5,265 nucleotides of DNA from Bacteroidia bacterium (lineage in GTDB: Bacteria; Bacteroidota; Bacteroidia; NS11-12g; UBA955), in contig JACMRS010000369.1 of the NCBI GenBank assembly GCA_014376345.1, forward strand, positions 1-5,265, written 5' to 3'. Shown here piece after piece: positions 1-5,265 of this stretch. The notes beneath the pieces are model-generated. The model did no database searches, was not told where the DNA came from, and was given only the letters and a program-made list of their open reading frames with translations. The position numbers and the translations under genes were made by a program. The first letter of the stretch is position 1, and every line of letters starts with the position of its first letter.

Positions 1-19
1 TTAACTCATCTCTTTTATT

Positions 20-123
20 TGTGTTATAATTGTAGGGGCACACGGCAGTGTGTCCAATTCGGTCATTCATGCATGTGTTCTTGGGGCGTTGTCCCAAGTT
101 GAGATGTTAGAGGCCTTCAGCCT
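20..123. repeat. Hairpin-rich intergenic repeat, copy 1 (104 bases)
   Basis: First of two direct copies of a palindromic intergenic element. Three potential stem-loops are visible. The first pairs 36-43 with 48-55 around a GGCA loop (8 bp, one G-T wobble). The second pairs 80-87 with 91-98 around a GTT loop (8 bp, one G-T wobble). The third is a short AGGC/GCCT stem at 111-114 and 120-123. The element is clearly richer in G and C than the flanking DNA. It has no T-run after any stem, so it does not look like an intrinsic terminator. Repeats of this general style (GTAGGGGCACAC...GTGTGTCC) are, to my recollection, common between genes in Bacteroidota and Cyanobacteria, but I cannot name a family. 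The strand is undefined because the element is not obviously transcribed. Confidence 0.85.
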
Positions 124-127
124 GGGA

Positions 128-225
128 TGTGTTACAATTGTAGGGGCACATGGCAGTGTCCAATTCGGTCATTCATATATTCTTGGGGCGTTGCCCCAAG
201 TTGAGATGTTAGAGGCCTTCAGCCT
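128..225. repeat. Hairpin-rich intergenic repeat, copy 2 (98 bases)
   Basis: Second direct copy, starting 108 bases after the first and separated from it by GGGA. A hand alignment to copy 1 gives 93 identities over 98 aligned positions plus two small deletions: TG in the first hairpin and GCAT in the linker. Its GC content is 47 of 98 by count. The first stem is 144-149 with 156-161 (6 bp, loop ATGGCA). The second is a perfect 8-bp stem, 182-189 with 193-200, loop GTT. The AGGC/GCCT stem is at 213-216 and 222-225. The direct orientation suggests tandem duplication or serial insertion of a mobile palindromic element. No transposase, clear terminal inverted repeats or target-site duplication can be seen in the window. 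Confidence 0.85.
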
Positions 226-243
226 ATATTATTGTAAAATTCT

Positions 244-272
244 TTTGGTATTATAAACTGCCGATACAATTG
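244..272 (+). promoter_or_regulatory. Possible Bacteroidota-type promoter for the permease gene
   Basis: Bacteroidota promoters recognised by the primary sigma factor typically carry TTTG near -33 and TAnnTTTG near -7. Here TTTG lies at 244-247 and TACAATTG at 265-272, which matches five of the six fixed positions of the -7 element, with 17 bases between them. The spacing is slightly short. A start site would fall around 278-282, giving a leader of about 40 bases before the ATG at 323. The match is imperfect and the region is AT-rich, so this is only a candidate. It lies just downstream of the repeat pair, so the repeats would not be part of the leader if it is used. Confidence 0.2.
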
Positions 273-322
273 TTAGCAATTAATTTCTTTTACCTTGCCT
301 GTTTTTATTTTACTTTTACAGC

Positions 323-1666
323 ATGATTATTAAAAATCAACTTAAAGTAATGAACGGGTGGGCTATGTACGACTGGGCTAACTCTGTCTATAATCTTGTT
401 ATTACTTCAGCTATTTTCCCTATTTATTACAACTCTGTTACTTCAATAAAAGATGGTGCTGTTCTTATTTCCGACAAAGTTACTTTTATGGGTATGACCT
501 TTGTTAATACTGCTTTGCAAAACTATGCCCTGGCTTTCTCTTTTTTGTGTGTTTGTTTTCTCTCTCCGGTTCTTTCTTCTGTTGCCGATTATAAAGGAAA
601 CAAGAAAACATTCCTGAAATTCTTTTGCTACATGGGTGCATTATCATGTGCAGGTCTCTATTTTTTTAAAAGTGATAACCTCCCACTCGGTATATTTTTC
701 ATAATTACCGCAAGTATTGGCTTTTGGGGAAGTTTAGTATTTTACAATTCATATCTTCCTGAAATAGTTACTACAGATAAAATTGACAAACTGAGTGCAA
801 AGGGTTTTTCATTGGGCTACCTTGGAAGTTCTACACTACTAATTATCTGTCTTGCAATTATTTTAGGTCATGAATCATTAGGAATTGAAACAGGCTTTGC
901 AACAAGGATTTGCTTTATTCTCGTTGCCATCTGGTGGATAGGTTTTGCGCAAATTACATTTAGCAGACTACCAAAAACAATAGTAGCTGAAAGTCATAAA
1001 CAAGGCAACTGGACTAAAGGATTCAGCGAGCTTAAAAAGGTTTGGGAAATTGTTAAGCGCGACAGTTCTCTGAAAACTTTTCTCGGATCATTTTTTCTTT
1101 ACAGCATGGGTGTGCAAACTGTAATGCTGGTAGCAGTAAATTATGGCGATAAATTACTGATGCTCGATACCTCAAATCTAATTGGAACTGTTCTAATTAT
1201 TCAGTTTGTTGGTATTCTTGGAGCCTGGTTATTTTCTAAATTATCAAAAAGTGCAGGTAATAAAACAGGTATAATTACAGCTGTAATAATTTGGATTGGC
1301 ATTTGCATAGGCGGTTATTATGTAGGAATTTATAAATCAGAATACGGTTTTTATACTTTGGCCTTTTTTGTTGGTCTTGTTATGGGTGGAATTCAATCAC
1401 TTTCAAGAGCTACTTTCTCAAAACTGGTTCCTGAAAACACAGAAGACACAACTTCGTTTTTTAGTTTCTATGATGTAGCAGAAAAACTTGCGATAGTAAT
1501 CGGAATAAGCAGTTACGGTTTAATAGAAGAGGTCACTGGAAGTATGCAGAATTCAATTATTGCTTTAGCAATATTTTTCATTGCAGGATTTATAGTTTTA
1601 ATTCCGTTAAGAGATAAAAGGCTTGCTGCCTATAATGATGTTGATTCTGAAGTAATAACGAATTAA
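323..1666 (+). CDS. MFS transporter, UMF1/Atg22-like family
   Basis: A 447-residue polytopic inner-membrane permease, normal in length for this family. The N-terminal signature WAMYDWANSVYNLVIT (13-28) followed by FPIYY is characteristic of the UMF1 branch of the major facilitator superfamily, related to the yeast vacuolar amino-acid effluxer Atg22. A form of MFS motif A is seen in the loop after helix 2 (SSVADYKGNKK, 85-95). Other family-like stretches are GFWGSLVFYNSYLPEI (133-148), KGFSLGYLGS (160-169) and GGIQSLSRATFSKLVPE (355-371). About twelve hydrophobic helices can be counted, with a hydrophilic central loop at about 213-250. Substrates of bacterial members are mostly unknown; export of amino acids or other small metabolites is only an analogy to Atg22. 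ATG 323 is the first start after the in-frame stop at 281-283. M10 (350) is possible but would leave only two residues before the WAMYDWAN motif. No Shine-Dalgarno is visible, as is usual in Bacteroidota. The gene appears monocistronic and ends one base from the convergent neighbour. Confidence 0.93.
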   Translation: MIIKNQLKVMNGWAMYDWANSVYNLVITSAIFPIYYNSVTSIKDGAVLISDKVTFMGMTFVNTALQNYALAFSFLCVCFLSPVLSSVADYKGNKKTFLKFFCYMGALSCAGLYFFKSDNLPLGIFFIITASIGFWGSLVFYNSYLPEIVTTDKIDKLSAKGFSLGYLGSSTLLIICLAIILGHESLGIETGFATRICFILVAIWWIGFAQITFSRLPKTIVAESHKQGNWTKGFSELKKVWEIVKRDSSLKTFLGSFFLYSMGVQTVMLVAVNYGDKLLMLDTSNLIGTVLIIQFVGILGAWLFSKLSKSAGNKTGIITAVIIWIGICIGGYYVGIYKSEYGFYTLAFFVGLVMGGIQSLSRATFSKLVPENTEDTTSFFSFYDVAEKLAIVIGISSYGLIEEVTGSMQNSIIALAIFFIAGFIVLIPLRDKRLAAYNDVDSEVITN

Positions 1667-1667
1667 T

Positions 1668-1684
1668 TTAACGCATTAGCGTAA
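1668..1684. terminator. Weak stem-loop at the convergent gene ends
   Basis: TTA-CGC pairs with GCG-TAA across an ATTA loop, with A1671 bulged. The stem contains the stop codon and last codons of the minus-strand gene and lies directly after the stop of the plus-strand gene. With only one base between the two stop codons, any shared terminator must overlap coding sequence, and this is the best local candidate. The stem is short, and neither strand shows a convincing T-run after it (the minus strand continues into ATTAATT), so efficient intrinsic termination is doubtful. Confidence 0.15.
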
Positions 1685-4600
1685 CCGTTCCTGCATAATC
1701 TCTTTCTTCACCTTTTTTATCGGTAACAGATATTTTATATACATAAACTCCCGAAGCAGCAGGTTTATTAAGATAATTACCATCCCAGGCTTCATCCATA
1801 CTTTTACTTTCGAAAATTTTCTCTCCCCATTTATTGAGAATTATTATTGAAAATACTTTCATTTCCGGACCTTCAACCTTAAACAAATTATTTGCCTCCG
1901 GTCCTTTACTGTCCGGTGAAAAAGCATTAGGAATAAAAAGAATAGAAGTTGGAGATAACCTTAAAGTTTTTGAATATTCACTGATACATCCTTTGTCGGT
2001 ATAGCTCGAAATTTTTGCAACATAAATATCAGTATCATTAGAAAGTGTTAAATAAAAATCTTTGTTTGAACCATAGTCAACATTACCAATAGTCCACCTG
2101 GTTTTAAAATTTTCCGGACATGATGATCTGTCTTCAAATCTGATTCGGGGATATTCTCTGTTTACGACTTCAGAAGGATCAGTAACAAAGAAACTTTTGG
2201 GGGTATTAAATACTTCAACCGGTTGCGGAAGTGCAATAATTGCTGAACACCCTTCTCTTTCAACCAAAGCTTCAATTTTATAATTACCTGCATGAAGGAT
2301 TGTTTCAAAAGGGAAAGAATAATCATATTCTGCACTTGTATTGCCATTTACAACCCATGTTTGTTTATCAATGTTAGTTACAGAAGTAGTAAATTTAAAT
2401 ATTGTCGGATCACATAATGAAGCCGGTTCTGAAACAATAATTATGCCTGCAGGAACCGATTTTACTTTAATTGAAACAGTTCCAAATGCTTCAGGACAGC
2501 CACCTGATGCTGTTGTTTTAATAGTTATTCTGACATTGTCTAACAATGCGTCTGCAACTGATGGCTTATATGTGAAAATTGCAGATGTTCCCGAAAGAAT
2601 TCCGGTACCATTAGTTTCCCAGAAAACAGAAGAACCGGAACTTGAATTTCCTGTTAAAGTAACAGAACCATTATCACAAATAGTGAGCTTATCTGCTTGA
2701 AGTGTTAGTACAGGAAGCACATTAACATTAATAAATGCTGAATCTGTAGTTGCACATTTTGTCTGTGGATCTTCTACTTTATAATAAATTTTATTAATAC
2801 CCGGGTTGACTAAAGAAGCGGAAGGATTAAATGATGCTGCAGTTATTCCATTAGCAGACCATTTGCCTCCTGATGGCGATACTTTAAGATTAACTGAATT
2901 ACCTGTTTTGCAAAGTTCCTTCGGATTACTTGCATCAAAAACGATTACCGGCGCTGATTTGAATGTTACTGTCAGATCTTTTTCAAGTGGACATCCTTTA
3001 TTGCTGTTAAAATAATGGATTGAATAAATACCCGGAGATTTAATTCTCGAAGGACTTAATTTATCTCCATTGATTGCATCAGGAACAGATGCAATATTCC
3101 AGATACCATTATCAAGTTGAATTTCAGTTTCAATCCTTAAATTCACGTCCGACTCATTTAAGCAAATATCCCTTATCTGAGTATAACGAAGATCTAATGG
3201 TTTTATAAGTACTACAGAACCGCCTATAGTTTTAACACAACCATTTTTATCACTCAGTCTGATTATTAAATCAACCTTACCGGGTTGGTGTCCTCCGGTT
3301 TCAAAATACCAGATTCCTGATTTTTTATAAATTAAAACCTGAGCATCATTACTGGCAAAATCTATACTTCCCAACTTACTCCTGTCTGTTTTCAGATAAT
3401 TATCAAGGTTCAGCGGAACAATACTGTTAGAGCAAATTACGGCTGTATCCATAAATGCTATTATTTCAGGATAGACATTAATGACAATATTATCCTGCAC
3501 TTTACATCCATTATTGTCTACTAATATTACACTCCCCGTTTCTGTTTTTTCGAAATCAACATTATAAGGCATCTGAACAGGTTGACCATTATATAACCAG
3601 GTTACAGGTGCATCTGCAGAAACATTAACCGGTGCAAATGAATAAGCTCCTTTACATATAAATACATCAGGACCCAGTGTAAAAGAAGGTTTATTAAAAA
3701 CCGGAATTGTAACAGAATCTTTCAGAATATTCTGACAACCGGTATTGATATTAGAAATTTTATTTACAATATAATATTTACCTCCTTTATCAAATTTATA
3801 GGTAAGTTTAATACCAGATTCAAGGGCAATCATTTTATTATCAATATCATAAATTTCCCACCAGTATGTATTGTCATTCCTGTTTCCTCCGTTAATGTTT
3901 TCCAGTGTTATTTCACCACAGTCTTTTCTTTTAATACTTATAGCTGAATTATCTTTCTGATAAACATGAATACTAAATGTACGTGATGTTGAAGCATTTA
4001 AGGGACAAGCATTATCGTCGAGACGAACTGTAAAAGTATAAGGAATATTACTTACATCCGAGGCTTTTGGAGTCCAGCAAAAAGTGGCAGTTGCAAAAGG
4101 CTCTCTGTTTAAATTATTTACATCAAAACGTGCGCCTTGTATATCTGAAATATAACTGAATTTAACTGAATCCGGATTATTACCGGGCACAATCATGTCT
4201 TTAGAATCAATATCAAAGCAAATACTTTCTCCGACACAAACACTAAAATCAAATTTCGTATTTTTAAAAAGAGGTACATTATTATTAACAGTTAATACCT
4301 CTACATAAATATCCCTTCTGACGATCCCTATAAGTTCAAATACACCAAACTGATTCTTGCGCCATTCTGAAGCTTCCATAACAAATACGCCTTTATCGTC
4401 TGGTGTCACAGGAGTCATTATGATGTCGCCGCTTAAATTATTAACAAAAACTCCTTCAGGAATTGTATTATACGGCATTGGAATACATCCGGGATTTCCA
4501 ACTGAACAATAACTATTAAGTGGTTTAGTAAAACTTTTACCCGGCGAATAAATTATGCTCTGAGAAGGATTAGTTGAAGCTGGTCTTAAATTAAATGAAA

Positions 4601-5237
4601 TTGAATCCCTGTCCTTATCTGAAGCACCATAAGAATAATTAACAGGTTGATTCAGTAAAACATTAAAAAACGGAACATTATTAAAAACTACTGAATTATT
4701 ATGCAATCCATTGCATAAATTAATACTTGAATAATTATAAAAATTCTGTTCTATTCCGAGATTATTGATGGATTTATTCCTTGACGAAATACTGACTCCC
4801 AAATCAAGTTTGCAATTACCCAAAGCAATAAGTGATGAAAAATCATAATCGGCTTCCATTACATGTTCTTCAATACCATAAGGATATGAAGAACCCGACT
4901 GACATGCTCCTCTGTACTTATAACAAGTTTTTGATATTTTACGAATGCCTGTACGGGTTAAATTTATAGTTCCAAGATCTTGTAATTCATTTTTTGAACC
5001 AACAGACCCTCTTATAATTATCCCCGGAATTTCATTGCAATTGGTATTATTATCACCACCGCCATTTCCGCTGAATTTACATTCTCTGCAATCTCTGTAG
5101 ACTTTTAAAGTAATTTTATAAGTATTACCAATTAGATGTTTGTAAGTTATTTCTGACCCAAGTATATGGGAGGCTGACAATTTTATTGTGCCTGAAATAA
5201 AAATAATTAAAAGTAATATGCGGTAAATGTGTTTCAA
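1668..5237 (-). CDS. Secreted multi-module surface protein with T9SS type B sorting (gliding motility-associated C-terminal) domain
   Basis: A 1189-residue exported protein, probably a surface adhesin or structural protein. Residues 1-22 form a signal peptide: K2, H3 and R6, a hydrophobic core at 8-17, likely cleavage after L-S-A22. The mature N-terminus (SHILGSEITYKHLIGNTYKI, then TLKVYRDC to residue 50) matches a motif I recall from many large Bacteroidota secreted proteins; this region runs to about 315. A second segment (about 320-425) resembles a beta-sandwich. Residues 440-1084 form about eight Ig/PKD-like modules, each with one cysteine pair. Residues 1098-1189 are a CHU_C-type domain: FIPNAFSPDS, ILNKWGEKIFES, WDGNYLNK and GVYVYKISV are the hallmark blocks. 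Such domains direct proteins from the periplasm across the outer membrane through the T9SS, as in SprB-like adhesins. The start is TTG (5235-5237); no ATG lies between it and the in-frame stop at 5250-5252, the next in-frame Met is residue 127, and only TTG (or an unusual ATT at 5241-5243) preserves the signal peptide. No SprF/PorP-like partner is visible. The ligand is unknown. Confidence 0.93.
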   Translation of the reverse strand: MKHIYRILLLIIFISGTIKLSASHILGSEITYKHLIGNTYKITLKVYRDCRECKFSGNGGGDNNTNCNEIPGIIIRGSVGSKNELQDLGTINLTRTGIRKISKTCYKYRGACQSGSSYPYGIEEHVMEADYDFSSLIALGNCKLDLGVSISSRNKSINNLGIEQNFYNYSSINLCNGLHNNSVVFNNVPFFNVLLNQPVNYSYGASDKDRDSISFNLRPASTNPSQSIIYSPGKSFTKPLNSYCSVGNPGCIPMPYNTIPEGVFVNNLSGDIIMTPVTPDDKGVFVMEASEWRKNQFGVFELIGIVRRDIYVEVLTVNNNVPLFKNTKFDFSVCVGESICFDIDSKDMIVPGNNPDSVKFSYISDIQGARFDVNNLNREPFATATFCWTPKASDVSNIPYTFTVRLDDNACPLNASTSRTFSIHVYQKDNSAISIKRKDCGEITLENINGGNRNDNTYWWEIYDIDNKMIALESGIKLTYKFDKGGKYYIVNKISNINTGCQNILKDSVTIPVFNKPSFTLGPDVFICKGAYSFAPVNVSADAPVTWLYNGQPVQMPYNVDFEKTETGSVILVDNNGCKVQDNIVINVYPEIIAFMDTAVICSNSIVPLNLDNYLKTDRSKLGSIDFASNDAQVLIYKKSGIWYFETGGHQPGKVDLIIRLSDKNGCVKTIGGSVVLIKPLDLRYTQIRDICLNESDVNLRIETEIQLDNGIWNIASVPDAINGDKLSPSRIKSPGIYSIHYFNSNKGCPLEKDLTVTFKSAPVIVFDASNPKELCKTGNSVNLKVSPSGGKWSANGITAASFNPSASLVNPGINKIYYKVEDPQTKCATTDSAFINVNVLPVLTLQADKLTICDNGSVTLTGNSSSGSSVFWETNGTGILSGTSAIFTYKPSVADALLDNVRITIKTTASGGCPEAFGTVSIKVKSVPAGIIIVSEPASLCDPTIFKFTTSVTNIDKQTWVVNGNTSAEYDYSFPFETILHAGNYKIEALVEREGCSAIIALPQPVEVFNTPKSFFVTDPSEVVNREYPRIRFEDRSSCPENFKTRWTIGNVDYGSNKDFYLTLSNDTDIYVAKISSYTDKGCISEYSKTLRLSPTSILFIPNAFSPDSKGPEANNLFKVEGPEMKVFSIIILNKWGEKIFESKSMDEAWDGNYLNKPAASGVYVYKISVTDKKGEERDYAGTVTLMR

Positions 5238-5243
5238 TTCAAT

Positions 5244-5265
5244 TTTTTTTTAATATTAAAAAAAA
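5244..5265. repeat. AT-only perfect palindrome upstream of the surface-protein gene
   Basis: Eight T, then the self-complementary AATATT, then eight A: a 22-bp perfect inverted repeat ending at the window edge, with one further T at 5243. On the minus strand it lies just before the TTG start, so an A-rich stretch immediately precedes the start codon. A-rich leaders are common at Bacteroidota start sites and may help ribosome binding. It could also be an AT-rich promoter-proximal element, or a stem followed by T residues terminating a gene beyond the window. It may continue past position 5265, and which role applies cannot be decided from the sequence seen. Confidence 0.5.

Noticed and set aside
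80..200. GC-rich hairpins of the repeats as intrinsic terminators for a gene to the left.
   Set aside because: Neither the 80-98 nor the 182-200 stem is followed by a T-run; both continue into TTGAGATGTT.
20..225. The repeat pair as a small CRISPR array.
   Set aside because: There are only two units of about 100 bases with a four-base gap, no spacers of regular length and no cas genes.
50..256. A 68-codon open frame on the plus strand with an internally repeated peptide (LGAL.QVEMLEAFSL twice).
   Set aside because: It lies almost entirely within the two tandem nucleotide repeats. The peptide repeat is just the DNA repeat translated, the copies differ by indels totalling a multiple of three, and there is no family resemblance.
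1619..1631. AGGC/GCCT stem near the end of the permease gene as a terminator.
   Set aside because: The stem is only 4 bp, within coding sequence, and without a T-run.
2162..2347. A 61-codon open frame on the minus strand in a second frame of the surface-protein gene.
   Set aside because: It lies wholly inside the long coding region in another frame. There is no sign of a frameshift or an independent start.
2341..2700. A 119-codon open frame on the plus strand.
   Set aside because: It is antisense to the middle of the surface-protein gene, whose modules are continuous through this region. The translation shows no recognisable domain and is explained by codon bias on the opposite strand.
2806..3015. 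A 69-codon open frame on the plus strand.
   Set aside because: It is also antisense to the surface-protein gene and has no recognisable features.

Overview
The window looks like chromosomal DNA from a member of the phylum Bacteroidota. It has AT-rich coding regions and start sites without a Shine-Dalgarno sequence. The clearest marker is a very long secreted protein ending in a gliding-motility-type C-terminal domain (type B sorting signal of the type IX secretion system, T9SS), a machinery essentially confined to this phylum. Genus or species cannot be assigned from the sequence alone.

Layout from left to right. Positions 1-322 hold no convincing gene. Most of this stretch (20-225) is two direct, adjacent copies of a roughly 100-base, hairpin-rich repeat with clearly higher GC than its surroundings, followed by a short AT-rich leader. 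Positions 323-1666 (+) encode a 447-residue, 12-helix permease of the UMF1/Atg22-like branch of the major facilitator superfamily. Positions 1668-5237 (-) encode a 1189-residue secreted, cysteine-rich, multi-module surface protein with a signal peptide, a conserved 'SHILG...TYK...YRDC' N-terminal region, a run of about eight Ig/PKD-like modules, and the T9SS type B sorting domain. The last 28 bases are AT-only and contain a perfect palindrome just upstream of this gene's TTG start.

The two genes converge tail to tail with one base between their stop codons. They are not an operon, and nothing suggests a shared function. One is an inner-membrane transporter of unknown substrate; the other is probably an adhesin or cell-surface structural protein exported by T9SS components encoded elsewhere.

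I see no phage, CRISPR, toxin-antitoxin, tRNA, rRNA or transposase gene. The observations most worth a second look are the tandem repeat, whose copies differ but keep their hairpins, and the regular cysteine-pair ladder in the large surface protein. I do not see evidence of a new multi-gene system here.
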